DNA of 52,554 nt from Bradyrhizobium oropedii (GTDB taxonomy: Bacteria; Pseudomonadota; Alphaproteobacteria; Rhizobiales; Xanthobacteraceae): assembly GCF_020889685.1 (NCBI RefSeq), contig NZ_JACMYO010000043.1, positions 1 through 52,554 on the forward strand, written 5' to 3'. Both the position numbers and the translations under genes were made by a program. This document shows positions 1 through 9,389 of this stretch, piece by piece. Position 1 is the stretch's first letter, and every line of letters begins with the position of its first letter. The notes beneath the pieces were generated by a model, which saw nothing but the letters and a program-made list of their open reading frames with translations, made no database searches and was not told where the DNA came from.

Positions 1-3000
1 AGGGCGGCTTTGGCGGCGGCGGTGGCGGCTCCAGCGGCAATGACGGCGGCACTTGCGGGAATACCGGCGGCTTCGGTGCCGGCAATGGCGGCAACGATTC
101 TCAAGGTGGCGCTGGCGGCGGACTCGGTGCGGGCGGCGCCGTCTTCGTCCAGGGTGGTGGAACGCTCAATGTTGCCGGTACCTTCACGGTCAACGGCAAC
201 AGCGTCAACGGTGGGACAGGTGGTGTCGGTGCCGGCAATGGCTCCGCGCTCGGCGCGGGCATGTTCCTGCAGGGCAACGGGACGCTGACCTTCAATCCCG
301 CGGCCGGGCAGAACCAGACCGTCTCCGATGTCATCGCCGACCAGACCGGCAGCGGCGGCACCGGCGTCAATGCTGGTAGCTGGAGTCTGGCCAAGACGGG
401 ACTCGGTACGCTGACACTGACCGCCGCGAACACCTATTCGGGCGGCACGAACGTGAGCGGCGGCCTGATCAACTTCAACGCAGCGAATAATTTCGGCTCG
501 GGCAACATCACGCTCAGTGGCGGTGGGTTGCAGTGGGCGAGCGGCAACACCGCCGACATCTCCGGGCGGCTGAACGCGATCGGCTCCGGCGGCGCCACGT
601 TGGACTATAACGGCAATGCCGTGACGCTGGCGACGGCGCTTACCGGCACGGGCGGTGTGACGGTTGCGAACTCCGGCAGCGGCGGTGCGCTGACCCTGAC
701 GGGGGCGGCAAGCTATTCCGGCGCGACGACCATCAATTCCGGCGCAACGCTGGCGCTGTCGACTTTCGGCAGCATCGCGAGTTCGAGCGTCGTGACGGTC
801 AACGGCACGTTCGATATTTCGGCATCGTCATTCTTCTTCAATCCGATCTCGACGCTCGCGGGCAACGGATCGGTCGCGCTCGGCAACAACTCCCTGGTGA
901 TTACCGCTGGTTCGACGGAATTTTCCGGCGCCATCAGCGGCCCGGGCGGCGCGGCCGGCCTCATGATCGCGCACGGAACGCAGACCTTGTCCGGTGTTAA
1001 CGGCTACCTCGGCGCGACCCAGATCAATGCCGGAGCGACGCTGGCGCTCAAGGGCAGCGGCTCGATCGCCAATTCGGCCTACGTCGCATTTGCTCCGGGC
1101 GCCGGCATCGGCACATTCGATATTTCGCAGACCAACAGCGGTGCCAACGTCGCCGGCCTGTATGATCCGACCGGCGGCAGCGTCGTGTCTCTCGGCGCCC
1201 GGACGCTGACGTTGACCGGCAATGTCGGCCCCTTCCGCGGCATCATCCAGGATGGCGGTATCGGCGGCGGCGCCGGCGGCAACGTGACCATCGCCTTTGG
1301 CGCTGTTGCGACCTTCGGCGGCGTCAACGCCTATACCGGGCTGACCACGATCAACGCCGGCGGCCAACTCGACCTGATCAGCGGTGGCAGTATCGCGTCC
1401 TCGAAGGCGATCATTAACAACGGCAACTTCGATATATCTGGCGCGGGCGGTGGCGTCTCGATCAACGGCCTTTCCGGGACCAGCACCGGCGTCGTGAATC
1501 TGGGCGCCAACACGCTCACCTTCACCAATGCGAACGGCGTCTTTGCCGGTGCCATCCGGGACGGCGGTGCGGGGGGCGGCGTCGCGATCACCGGCGGCAA
1601 GGAAGTCCTGAGCGGTATCAACACCTACACCGGCGCCACCACCGTCACCCATGGCGCGCTTGAAGTGGACGGCTCGATCGCCGGCTCGTCGAAAGTGACG
1701 GTCAATTCCGGCGGCACCTTGAGCGGCACCGGCATTGTCGGTCCGGCACCCGTCACGGTGCCGAGCGATGGCGGCGTCACGCTCACATTGGTGTTAAGCA
1801 ACAACCTCAGCGGCGTCATCATTAGCGGTGGTACGGATCTGGTGCTGCACCCGATCGTCAGCGCCTCCGCACCCGCGAGCGGCATCGTCGATCCGGCGAC
1901 CACGTCCATCATGAGCGGCGGTACGCTCGCGCCCGGCAGTGCGGCGAATCCGACCGGCACATTGACGGTCAACGGCAGTCTCGCCTTCCAATCCGGCGCG
2001 ATCTATCTGGTGCAGGTGACGCCAACGCTTGCGTCGTCGACCAATGTCAGCGGGACGTCGACGCTCGGCGGCGCCACCGTCAATGCGGCGTTTGCCAACG
2101 GCAGCTATATCTCCAAGCAATATACCATCCTCACCGCCGGCAGCGTCAGTGGGACCTTCGGCGCGCTCGCCAACACAAACCTGCCGCAAAATTTCAGCGA
2201 CGCGCTGAGCTACGACGCGACCCATGCCTACCTCAATCTGGCACTGAACTTCACGCCGCCGACCGGCCCCACCGCCCCGAGCTATGGCGGCGGTCTTTCC
2301 ATCAACCAGCAGAACGTCGCCAACACGCTGGTCAACTACTTCAACACGACCGGCGGCATTCCGATGGTGTTCGGCACGCTCTCGCCGGCGGGGCTGACGC
2401 AGGCTTCCGGCGAACTGGCGACCGGCTCGCAGCAGACGACGTTCGATGCCATGAACCTGTTCATGGGGCTGCTGACCGATCCCTTCATGAACCGTACCGG
2501 AGGAGCGGGAGCGATGCCGGGCGCTACCGGTTATGCGGAGGAGGGCGGTGCCAGCGCCTATGCCGCAACAAAGAAGACCGACGCATTCGCGATGTTTACC
2601 AAGGCGCCACCGGTCCCGTTTGTGCCGCGCTGGAGCGTGTGGGCCGCAGGTTTCGGCGGTTCGCAATCGACCAGCGGCAACACCATTGTCGGGTCGAACA
2701 ACACCACCAGCAGCGTCTACGGCACCGCGGTCGGCGCCGACTACCTGTTCTCGCCGAACACGATTGCAGGATTTGCGATCGCGGGCGGCGGCACCAACTT
2801 CTCCGTGGTGAACAGCGGCAGCGGCCGGTCGGATCTGTTCCAGGCCGGCGTCTATGTTCGCCACACCGAAGGTCCAGCCTATATCTCGGCCGCGCTCGCC
2901 TATGGTTGGCAGGACATCACCACCGACCGCACCGTGACGGCCGCCGGCACCGACCAACTCCGCGCCGAGTTCAATGCCAATGCTTATTCGGGGCGACTCG

Positions 3001-3473
3001 AAGGCGGCTATCGGTTCGTGGCGCCGTGGACCGGCGGCATCGGCATCACGCCCTATGCCGCGGGCCAGTTCACGAGTTTCGAACTACCGGCCTATGCCGA
3101 GCGGATGATCTCGGGTCTATCGACCTTTGCACTGACCTATGCCGGCAAGAGCGTGACCGACCCGCGCAGCGAGCTCGGCCTGCGCACCGACAAGTCCTTC
3201 GCGGTGCAGGACGGCATCCTGACGCTGCGCACCCGTTTCGCCTGGGCTCACGACTACAACCCCGACCGCTCGGTCGCCGCGACCTTCCAGGCGCTGCCCG
3301 GCACCAGCTTCGTCGTCAACGGCGCGGCGCAGGCGAGCGACTCCGCGCTGACCACGGCATCGGTCGAGATGAAATGGCGAAACGGCTGGTCGGCGGCCGC
3401 GACATTCGAAGGCGAATTCTCCAACGTCACCTCCAGCTACGCCGGCAAAGGTGTGGTCCGGTATCAGTGGTGA
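1..3473 (+). CDS. Autotransporter with PATR-repeat passenger and C-terminal beta-barrel (5' end outside window)
   Basis: The frame (codons beginning at position 3) is open from the window edge, so the start and signal peptide lie upstream. The first ~120 residues are glycine-rich. The passenger then carries at least five copies of the passenger-associated transport repeat (pattern: leucine/threonine strand, N-x-Y-x-G-x-T, then T-x-I-x-x-G-x-L), near nt 400-500, 690-770, 970-1070, 1300-1410 and 1600-1740, roughly every 280-320 nt. From about nt 2625 to the stop there is an autotransporter beta-barrel ending in V-R-Y-Q-W; a terminal aromatic residue is the usual Bam signal. Known family role: the barrel sits in the outer membrane and exports the beta-helical passenger, usually an adhesin. 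No protease or lipase motif is visible, so adhesion or surface display is an inference. Confidence 0.9.
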   Translation, partial: GGFGGGGGGSSGNDGGTCGNTGGFGAGNGGNDSQGGAGGGLGAGGAVFVQGGGTLNVAGTFTVNGNSVNGGTGGVGAGNGSALGAGMFLQGNGTLTFNPAAGQNQTVSDVIADQTGSGGTGVNAGSWSLAKTGLGTLTLTAANTYSGGTNVSGGLINFNAANNFGSGNITLSGGGLQWASGNTADISGRLNAIGSGGATLDYNGNAVTLATALTGTGGVTVANSGSGGALTLTGAASYSGATTINSGATLALSTFGSIASSSVVTVNGTFDISASSFFFNPISTLAGNGSVALGNNSLVITAGSTEFSGAISGPGGAAGLMIAHGTQTLSGVNGYLGATQINAGATLALKGSGSIANSAYVAFAPGAGIGTFDISQTNSGANVAGLYDPTGGSVVSLGARTLTLTGNVGPFRGIIQDGGIGGGAGGNVTIAFGAVATFGGVNAYTGLTTINAGGQLDLISGGSIASSKAIINNGNFDISGAGGGVSINGLSGTSTGVVNLGANTLTFTNANGVFAGAIRDGGAGGGVAITGGKEVLSGINTYTGATTVTHGALEVDGSIAGSSKVTVNSGGTLSGTGIVGPAPVTVPSDGGVTLTLVLSNNLSGVIISGGTDLVLHPIVSASAPASGIVDPATTSIMSGGTLAPGSAANPTGTLTVNGSLAFQSGAIYLVQVTPTLASSTNVSGTSTLGGATVNAAFANGSYISKQYTILTAGSVSGTFGALANTNLPQNFSDALSYDATHAYLNLALNFTPPTGPTAPSYGGGLSINQQNVANTLVNYFNTTGGIPMVFGTLSPAGLTQASGELATGSQQTTFDAMNLFMGLLTDPFMNRTGGAGAMPGATGYAEEGGASAYAATKKTDAFAMFTKAPPVPFVPRWSVWAAGFGGSQSTSGNTIVGSNNTTSSVYGTAVGADYLFSPNTIAGFAIAGGGTNFSVVNSGSGRSDLFQAGVYVRHTEGPAYISAALAYGWQDITTDRTVTAAGTDQLRAEFNANAYSGRLEGGYRFVAPWTGGIGITPYAAGQFTSFELPAYAERMISGLSTFALTYAGKSVTDPRSELGLRTDKSFAVQDGILTLRTRFAWAHDYNPDRSVAATFQALPGTSFVVNGAAQASDSALTTASVEMKWRNGWSAAATFEGEFSNVTSSYAGKGVVRYQW

Positions 3474-3506
3474 GATCATTTCCGCTTCGGACAGCCTGAC
3501 ATCACG

Positions 3507-3535
3507 CGCGTGATTACCTGGGGCGTAATCGCGCG
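3507..3535. repeat. Inverted repeat downstream of the autotransporter
   Basis: Arms 3507-3517 and 3525-3535 (CGCGTGATTAC / GTAATCGCGCG) pair with one G-T wobble around a 7-nt loop. It lies 34 nt after the autotransporter stop and has no T-run, so it may be a weak transcript-end hairpin or a repeat remnant. Confidence 0.35.
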
Positions 3536-3607
3536 CGCGAACTCCCTTTGCGATGGTCGGTGCATCGGCGGCGATGTTGCCGTTCGATCCGCAAGGGGAA
3601 AGACATC

Positions 3608-4426
3608 ATGGCTAGCCAACCGCATCATGCGTCCGCCAAAGATGGCACGAAACTGTTCGTCCAGGATTGGGGCTCGGGTAGACCGGTGCTGCTGCTTGCC
3701 GCCTGGACGTTCAATTCCAGCGTCTGGGGCAGCCAGATCGTGGCGCTCAGCGCCAAGGGCTATCGCTGCGTCGCGCCCGACCGGCGCGGCCATGGCCGTT
3801 CCGACATGCCGACCGCGGGATACGACCTCGACACGCTGACCGATGACGTCGCTGCCGTGATCGAGCAGCGCGATCTGCGCGACGTCACGATCGTCGCGCA
3901 TTCGATGGGATCGATCGAGGCGGTGAACTACCTAGCGCGTCACGGCGCGGACCGTATCGCGCGGCTGGTGCTGGTGGCGCCGACCACGCCGTATCTGATC
4001 CAGACCGAGGACAATCCGGACGCGGTGCCGCGAGCGATGGTCGAGGCGCAGAATGCCGCGATCGCGCAGGACTTCCCGAAATGGATGGGCGACAACGAGG
4101 CGCCGTTCTTCATGCCCGACACATCAGAGGCCACGCGGGCCTGGATCAGGGAGATGATGCTGAGCGTGCCGCTGCCGGTGGCGCTGGCCTGCCGCAAGAC
4201 CATCTCCTTTGCCGATCTGCGTGCCGCGGCGAGGGCAATCGATCGCCCGACGCTGATCGTGCATGGCGACAAGGATGCCAGCGCGCCATTGGAGCTCACC
4301 GGCGCGAAGACGGCAAAGCTGATCAGGGGAAGCAAGCTCGCCGTCTATGAAGGCGCGCCGCACGCGTTGCCGCTGACGCACAGCGCGCGCCTGATGGCCG
4401 ACCTGCTCACCTTCTTGGACAGTTAG
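3608..4426 (+). CDS. Alpha/beta hydrolase
   Basis: This 272-residue protein has the alpha/beta-hydrolase fold pattern. There is a strand followed by D-R-R-G-H-G-R-S (58-65), a nucleophile elbow A-H-S-M-G with Ser99, and a late P-H-A histidine after the G-D-K-D strand that should complete the triad. The start was chosen at 3608 because AAGGGGA precedes it at good spacing; an upstream in-frame ATG at 3548 has no such site and adds an Arg-rich tail. The oxyanion-loop H-G seen in many relatives is replaced by A-A-W-T (31-34). Its 3' end overlaps the convergent MFS gene by 4 bp. It resembles non-heme chloroperoxidase/esterase-type hydrolases; the substrate is unknown. Its position beside a Rieske oxygenase and transporter hints at aromatic or ester catabolism, but that is inference. 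Confidence 0.85.
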   Translation: MASQPHHASAKDGTKLFVQDWGSGRPVLLLAAWTFNSSVWGSQIVALSAKGYRCVAPDRRGHGRSDMPTAGYDLDTLTDDVAAVIEQRDLRDVTIVAHSMGSIEAVNYLARHGADRIARLVLVAPTTPYLIQTEDNPDAVPRAMVEAQNAAIAQDFPKWMGDNEAPFFMPDTSEATRAWIREMMLSVPLPVALACRKTISFADLRAAARAIDRPTLIVHGDKDASAPLELTGAKTAKLIRGSKLAVYEGAPHALPLTHSARLMADLLTFLDS

Positions 4427-5715
4427 CTGGCGCGCGCGATATCCGTCCGGATCCATCGCGCCGCCCAGACGAATAGCAGCGCGCCGAGCGTCGTCGTGAC
4501 CGCTGCCGACAGCAGCGAGTAGCGAACTGCATCGGCGCCGTAGACGCCCTTCAGGGCATCGTTGATCATGCCGACGGCGAGGGGACCAACGCCCTGGCCG
4601 AAGCAGGTGGCGGTCAGCAGTACGAGCGCCGAGGCCAGCGCGCGCATGCTGGGCTTTGCCACGGTCTGGGCGATCGCGAAGATCGGGCCGAGATGGAAGC
4701 CGACCATGAACGAGGTCAGCGCCAGCGTGGCGACCATCAGCGTAAAGCTTGGCGTCAGCATGCACAGCGCGAACACCGGGCCGGCGAGGCCGGACATGAT
4801 CGCCGGCGCCCACAGTTTCCAGCGGTCGTCGCGGCGGCCGATCTGCGCCACCACGAGGCCACCGATCAGCGTGCCCGCCATGCCGGCGAGACCCTTGAAG
4901 GTGCCGGCATAGGTGCCGATCTCGGCGCTGGTGAGGTGATGGATGCGCGCCAGGAACGGCGGGATCCACACCGCGGTGGCGTAGTTGGTGTAGGTCGTGA
5001 GGCAGAAGCCGACCAGCACAATGATGAAGCTCGGCAGCGATGCGAGGAAGCCCAATGTCGGCCCGATCGGCTCGGCCTTGAAGGTCTCGGCCATCGCACC
5101 GCGCTTCGGCTCTGATATCGTCAGCCACAGCACGGCGGCGAGGGCGATGCCGGGCAGGCCGGCGGTGAAGAACGCCATCCGCCAGCCATAGTGCTGATTG
5201 ACATAGCCGCCGATGAAATAGCCGAGGAAGACGCCGAGATAGGTGCCGATCGCGTAGATGCCGAGCGCGCGCGGGCGTTCGTTCTTGTCAAAGAGATCGG
5301 CGATCATCGATTGCGAGGCCGGCGTGCCCGCGGATTCCCCGATGCCGACGCCGACCCGCGCCAGTGCCAGCGCGGTGACGCTGGAGGCGAGACCGCAGAG
5401 ATAGGTCATCGCGCTCCAGAACGCGAAGGCTGACGCGACGATGTTGCGGCGGTTGAGGCGATCGGCCATCCGCGCAATGGGAATCCCGAGCAGCGAATAG
5501 AACAGTACGAAGCCGAACCCGGCGAGCAGGCCCATCGTGGTGTCGCTGAGCGCGAACTCCTTCTTGATCGGCTCGATCAGCACGTTGAAGATCGTGCGGT
5601 CGAGGAAGTTGAGGGCGTAGATAATGGTGAGCAAGGCGAGGACGTAGTAGCGGTGAGCTGAAGGCGCGGCTGCGGCTTGCGTCGGCACAGCCGCCTGCGG
5701 TGCAACATCGACCAT
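4423..5715 (-). CDS. MFS transporter (spinster-like, 12 TM)
   Basis: This 430-residue protein has about 12 hydrophobic segments. The N-terminal half carries Y-A-L-N-F-L-D-R-T (TM1) and the loop 2-3 MFS motif G-I-P-I-A-R-M-A-D-R, which is typical of the spinster-like/aromatic-acid importers of the major facilitator superfamily. A strong ribosome site (GGGGGAGGAAG) precedes the ATG at 5715. It lies 46 nt downstream of the Rieske oxygenase gene on the same strand, so the two probably form one operon and the transporter may import the oxygenase substrate (inference). The substrate cannot be read from sequence. Confidence 0.88.
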   Translation of the reverse strand: MVDVAPQAAVPTQAAAAPSAHRYYVLALLTIIYALNFLDRTIFNVLIEPIKKEFALSDTTMGLLAGFGFVLFYSLLGIPIARMADRLNRRNIVASAFAFWSAMTYLCGLASSVTALALARVGVGIGESAGTPASQSMIADLFDKNERPRALGIYAIGTYLGVFLGYFIGGYVNQHYGWRMAFFTAGLPGIALAAVLWLTISEPKRGAMAETFKAEPIGPTLGFLASLPSFIIVLVGFCLTTYTNYATAVWIPPFLARIHHLTSAEIGTYAGTFKGLAGMAGTLIGGLVVAQIGRRDDRWKLWAPAIMSGLAGPVFALCMLTPSFTLMVATLALTSFMVGFHLGPIFAIAQTVAKPSMRALASALVLLTATCFGQGVGPLAVGMINDALKGVYGADAVRYSLLSAAVTTTLGALLFVWAARWIRTDIARAS

Positions 5716-5761
5716 GACTTCCTCCCCCGATTGTCGTTTCTTGTTTGCTTTGGCGCGGGCC

Positions 5762-6952
5762 TCAGGCCTCGCGGATGTAATTCCCTGCTTCGAATTCGAC
5801 CGGCCGGGCGTCAGTGTCGAACGACACGCCGATCGGGTCGCGGCCGGCGGCCATGGCCTCGAGCTGGTCGCCGAGCATCCGGCGGATCATCAGGATGCCG
5901 CGGTCGCTCTGGCCGAAATGCTCTTCGGAGTGGATCGTCACCGGCCCCTGGCCGACCTGCGCCTCGTAGTCGCCGGGGAATTGCTGGTGCTCTTGCTCCG
6001 TCATGTCCCACCAGAACTTGCCGTTGAACTTCGAGCGCATGCGGCCGATATCGCCTGCATTCTTGACCCGGCCGGCGACATAGATGCGGAACGAGGTGTC
6101 GTCGATCGGCAAGGTCCAGCCGATCGATTCGACGCGGGCGAATTGCGCAACGCGTGGATTGGGCACGACGCGAAGCGTGGGGAGCGCGGCCTCGGTGACG
6201 CGATAGAACACCTTGCCGTCGTCCTGCTTGCGGATCGAGCGCACCGCGACGCCGCGCGGCGACATCTCGAACTTCACCTCGGGCATCGAGGCCATCATGT
6301 TGGTGAATTGCGGCCCGGAGAACGAGCCGTGCAGCACCGGCACGTGGTAGGGGTCAGCGACGTTCTCGAAATGCTGTAGCCAATTGCACGGGATCACCGC
6401 GGGGCCGCCGCCGCCGATCGAGGAATCGTCGGCCTCGACGAACTCGCCGTCGTCCATGGTCTCGAGGCACTCGTAGCGCGGCAGCACCGGCTTTTTCTCG
6501 GCCGGGCCCATATAGGCGAAGATCAGGCCGTAGCGTTCCTGCACCGGATACCAGGGCTGGCGCACCTTGTCTTTGAACTGACCGCCCTCGGGCTCGCAGG
6601 GTTGCTCGAGGCAGTGGCCCTCGGTGTCGAACTTCCAGCCGTGATAGCAGCAGCGGATGCCGTCTTCCTCGACCTTGCCGTAATAGAGTGTGGTTCCGCG
6701 ATGGCAGCAGCGCGCGTGGAGCAGGCCGACCCGGCCATGCCTGTCGCGGAACAGGATCAGGTCCTCACCGAGCGCACGGACTTTTCTGGGGATATCGGTG
6801 GCGTCGCCTGCGAGGCCGATCGGGTGCCAGTAGCGGCGCAACAGCTCGCCCATCGGCGTGCCGCGGACCACCGAGGTGAGCTCGGTCCGTGTGGTCGACG
6901 GCTTCATCGCATAGGCCGTGCCGAGGTCGCGGTCCCGCTGGGTGATCGTCAT
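5762..6952 (-). CDS. Rieske aromatic ring-hydroxylating oxygenase, alpha subunit
   Basis: This 396-residue terminal oxygenase has an N-terminal Rieske domain with ligands Cys82/His84 (C-x-H-R-G) and Cys101/His104 (C-x2-H-G-W). The catalytic domain has N-W-x-Q near 190-193, then D-P-Y-H-V-P-V-L-H, with His203 and His208 as mononuclear-iron ligands. Enzymes of this type (phenoxybenzoate dioxygenase / LigXa / VanA-like O-demethylases) hydroxylate or demethylate aromatics using electrons from a separate reductase; no reductase gene is in this window. The start at 6952 is set by GGAGGAGA just upstream; a frame extension to 7012 would run into the operator. It is divergent from a MarR regulator and followed by an MFS transporter. 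The substrate is unknown. Confidence 0.9.
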   Translation of the reverse strand: MTITQRDRDLGTAYAMKPSTTRTELTSVVRGTPMGELLRRYWHPIGLAGDATDIPRKVRALGEDLILFRDRHGRVGLLHARCCHRGTTLYYGKVEEDGIRCCYHGWKFDTEGHCLEQPCEPEGGQFKDKVRQPWYPVQERYGLIFAYMGPAEKKPVLPRYECLETMDDGEFVEADDSSIGGGGPAVIPCNWLQHFENVADPYHVPVLHGSFSGPQFTNMMASMPEVKFEMSPRGVAVRSIRKQDDGKVFYRVTEAALPTLRVVPNPRVAQFARVESIGWTLPIDDTSFRIYVAGRVKNAGDIGRMRSKFNGKFWWDMTEQEHQQFPGDYEAQVGQGPVTIHSEEHFGQSDRGILMIRRMLGDQLEAMAAGRDPIGVSFDTDARPVEFEAGNYIREA

Positions 6953-6996
6953 GTCGGTCTCCTCCCGCCGCCGGACTCTTGCCTGCGGTCGCTGTG

Positions 6997-7038
6997 TCGT
7001 TGATGAAGTCAATGATATATCGATGACATTGTCAACGA
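6997..7038. promoter_or_regulatory. 42-bp imperfect palindrome, likely MarR operator in divergent promoter
   Basis: The outer arms TCGTTGA (6997-7003) and TCAACGA (7032-7038) and the centre GATATATC (7014-7021) are symmetric about 7017.5. Within it are two smaller dyads: TTGA-N5-TCAA (centre 7006) and the perfect TGACATTGTCA (7024-7034, centre 7029). The two are 23 bp apart, about two helical turns. It lies between the Rieske and marR starts, so binding by the MarR product is likely but not shown. Confidence 0.65.
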
Positions 7039-7084
7039 TCTCGTTTAGCTTGGCAGCGACCGGCTTTGTTGGCAGAGGTTGGCG

Positions 7085-7600
7085 ATGACCGAGAAGCTCA
7101 GGAGAGAGAGGGCCTTGCCGCCGGAGGCGGTCGCCGACGCTGAATTGGCGCCGGTCACCGCGATGATGTCGTCGCGGCTGATGGTGCTGGCGAACCTGCT
7201 CAGGCGCGGCGCGATGCTGCGTTACAAGCGCCTGACCGGACTGTCTTCGGTCGAGTTCGGCCTGGTCGTCTCACTCGGGCGGCGGCCCCCGATGAGCGTG
7301 GTGCGGCTGGCCGAAGCCGTCGGCATGGACAAGGGGCAGATCAGCCGGGCGCTCGCCGAGCTCGTGGCGCGCAAGCTGGTGTCGAAGGCGGCCAACCCGC
7401 GCGACAACCGGGAGACACTGATCTCCCTGACCAAGGCCGGCCTTGCCGCCCACGACGCCATCGTGGCCGGCGCGCAGGAGCGAAACCGGCGCCTGCTGGA
7501 ACAGCTTGATCCACAGGAACTTGAATTGCTGCTTGGACACATCGACCGGCTGACCGCAACGGCCGCCGAGATGCTCGCTGCCGAACGGGAGCTGGGCTGA
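7085..7600 (+). CDS. MarR-family transcriptional regulator
   Basis: This 171-residue winged-helix protein has the MarR layout. An N-terminal dimerisation helix is followed by L-S-S-V-E-F-G-L-V-V and the recognition helix region around D-K-G-Q-I-S-R-A-L-A-E-L. The wing contains D-N-R-E-T-L-I-S-L-T-K-A-G, the conserved D-x-R signature, and a C-terminal helix follows. The start was placed at ATG 7085 with AGAGG six bases upstream; a TTG at 7079 is possible. It is transcribed away from the Rieske oxygenase across a palindromic region. Family knowledge suggests it represses its neighbour and itself until an aromatic ligand binds; this is inferred from position. Confidence 0.9.
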   Translation: MTEKLRRERALPPEAVADAELAPVTAMMSSRLMVLANLLRRGAMLRYKRLTGLSSVEFGLVVSLGRRPPMSVVRLAEAVGMDKGQISRALAELVARKLVSKAANPRDNRETLISLTKAGLAAHDAIVAGAQERNRRLLEQLDPQELELLLGHIDRLTATAAEMLAAERELG

Positions 7601-7814
7601 TATGGCGCCCGTGCAGGGCACCGGATGGCCGCCACAGCGTTGGTCATTGAGGCACGCGCATCCGCCCGATGAGGCCAAGAGCCGCGGGAAGGGACGGTAA
7701 AAGCGTCAAAATAGCTTGTCTTGCGCCCCCTGTTGCGCTGCGCTAAAGCCTCAAGAACAATTCCAATCAACGAATCTGCGGCACGTCCGAAACCGCAGCA
7801 AGAAGGCCTCGCCG

Positions 7815-8180
7815 ATGACCGGCATCCTGCAGAATTACCTCCCACTTGTGGTCTTTATCGGAGTCGCGAGCCTGATCGGTCTGGCGCTCCTGATCGCGCC
7901 GTTCCTGGTCGCGTTCCAGTCGCCCGACCCGGAAAAGCTGTCCGCCTATGAATGCGGATTCAACGCTTTTGACGACGCCCGCATGAAGTTCGACGTCCGC
8001 TTCTATCTGGTGGCGATCCTCTTCATCATCTTCGATCTCGAGGTGGCGTTCCTGTTCCCCTGGGCCGTGGCGTTCGGAAAGCTGGGCGCGACCGGCTTCT
8101 GGTCGATGATGGTGTTCCTGGCCGTGCTGACGGTCGGGTTCGCGTATGAATGGAAGAAAGGCGCGCTCGAATGGGATTGA
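7815..8180 (+). CDS. nuoA: NADH-quinone oxidoreductase subunit A
   Basis: This 121-residue, three-TM subunit of complex I is the first nuo gene. The conserved loop [14 protein letters not shown] follows TM1, carrying the Cys-Gly-Phe region near the quinone channel, and [15 protein letters not shown] is the diagnostic TM2. The start is at 7815 because NuoA is normally ~120 aa; an upstream frame extension to 7716 is not membrane-like. The 214 bp before it should hold the operon promoter, but I cannot pick out a convincing -35/-10. It overlaps nuoB by 10 nt. Confidence 0.97.
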   Translation: MTGILQNYLPLVVFIGVASLIGLALLIAPFLVAFQSPDPEKLSAYECGFNAFDDARMKFDVRFYLVAILFIIFDLEVAFLFPWAVAFGKLGATGFWSMMVFLAVLTVGFAYEWKKGALEWD

Positions 8181-8761
8181 GCCCCACCGCCGCATCCTCG
8201 CAGCCGGCGATTGCGCAAGCTCCGAGAGGCATTCTCGATCCGTCGACCGGCAAGCCGGTCGGCGCCAATGATCCGTTTTTCCTCGAGGTCAATCACGAGC
8301 TGTCCGACAAGGGCTTCTTCGTCGCCGCCGCCGATGACCTCATCACCTGGGCGCGCACCGGCTCGTTGATGTGGATGACCTTCGGTCTCGCCTGCTGCGC
8401 GGTCGAGATGATGCAGGTCTCGATGCCGCGCTACGACGTCGAGCGCTTCGGCTTTGCGCCGCGTGCCTCGCCGCGGCAGTCCGACGTGATGATCGTCGCG
8501 GGCACCCTGACCAACAAGATGGCGCCCGCGCTGCGCAAGGTCTACGACCAGATGCCGGAGCCGCGCTACGTCATCTCGATGGGCTCCTGCGCCAATGGCG
8601 GCGGCTACTACCACTACTCGTATTCGGTGGTTCGCGGTTGCGACCGCATCGTGCCGATCGACATCTATGTGCCGGGCTGTCCGCCCACGGCGGAGGCGCT
8701 GCTCTACGGCGTGCTGCTGCTGCAGAAGAAGATCCGCCGTATCGGCACTATCGAACGCTAA
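8171..8761 (+). CDS. nuoB: NADH-quinone oxidoreductase subunit B
   Basis: This 196-residue peripheral-arm subunit carries the terminal [4Fe-4S] cluster N2. The ligands are visible: the tandem Cys75-Cys76 in L-A-C-C-A-V-E-M-M, Cys140 in G-S-C-A-N-G, and Cys170 in V-P-G-C-P-P-T. It passes electrons to quinone. Its ATG lies inside the end of nuoA (10-nt overlap), which points to translational coupling. The first ~35 residues are a variable Ala/Pro-rich extension common in alphaproteobacteria. Confidence 0.97.
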   Translation: MGLSPTAASSQPAIAQAPRGILDPSTGKPVGANDPFFLEVNHELSDKGFFVAAADDLITWARTGSLMWMTFGLACCAVEMMQVSMPRYDVERFGFAPRASPRQSDVMIVAGTLTNKMAPALRKVYDQMPEPRYVISMGSCANGGGYYHYSYSVVRGCDRIVPIDIYVPGCPPTAEALLYGVLLLQKKIRRIGTIER

Positions 8762-8771
8762 GGTTTCAGGC

Positions 8772-9389
8772 ATGGACGACGGCAAGCTCGACGCCCTTGG
8801 GCAGACGATCGTGAGCGCGCTTCCGGGCGCCGCCACGGCGCACTCGGTCGCGTTCAATCAACTCACTATCGATGTCGAGATTGGCAGAATCGTGGACGTC
8901 GTCACTTTTCTGCGTGACGATCCGAACTGCCGCTTCGTCAACTTCACCGACGCGACCGCGGTCGACTATCCGAGCCGCGAGAAGCGCTTCGACGTCGTCT
9001 ATCATCTGCTGTCGCCGACGCTGAACACCCGCATCCGCGTGCGCGGCCAGGCCGACGAGACCACGCAGGTGCCGTCGATCATCGGCGTCTTCCCGGGCGC
9101 CGACTGGTTCGAGCGCGAGACCTACGACCTCTACGGCGTGATCTTCATCGGGCATCCGGATATGCGCCGCCTGCTGACGGATTACGGCTTCGACGGCCAT
9201 CCGCTGCGCAAGGACTTCCCGCTCACCGGCTTCGTCGAGGTTCGCTACGACGACCAGGAGAAGCGGGTGCTGTACGAGCCGGTCCGGCTCAACCAGGAAT
9301 TCCGCAAGTTCGATTTCCTCTCGCCCTGGGAAGGCGCGGACTATCCGCTTCCCGGTGACGAGAAGGCCAAGGCGGAGCCGAAGCCATGA
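8772..9389 (+). CDS. nuoC: NADH-quinone oxidoreductase subunit C
   Basis: This 205-residue, 30-kDa-type subunit is separate from NuoD, unlike the E. coli fusion. The family signature [10 protein letters not shown] is followed by H-P-D-M-R-R-L-L and [11 protein letters not shown]. The C-terminus is a short Lys/Pro tail. It starts 11 nt after nuoB and its stop overlaps the nuoD start (ATGA). It is a structural part of the connecting module and binds no cofactor. Confidence 0.97.
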   Translation: MDDGKLDALGQTIVSALPGAATAHSVAFNQLTIDVEIGRIVDVVTFLRDDPNCRFVNFTDATAVDYPSREKRFDVVYHLLSPTLNTRIRVRGQADETTQVPSIIGVFPGADWFERETYDLYGVIFIGHPDMRRLLTDYGFDGHPLRKDFPLTGFVEVRYDDQEKRVLYEPVRLNQEFRKFDFLSPWEGADYPLPGDEKAKAEPKP

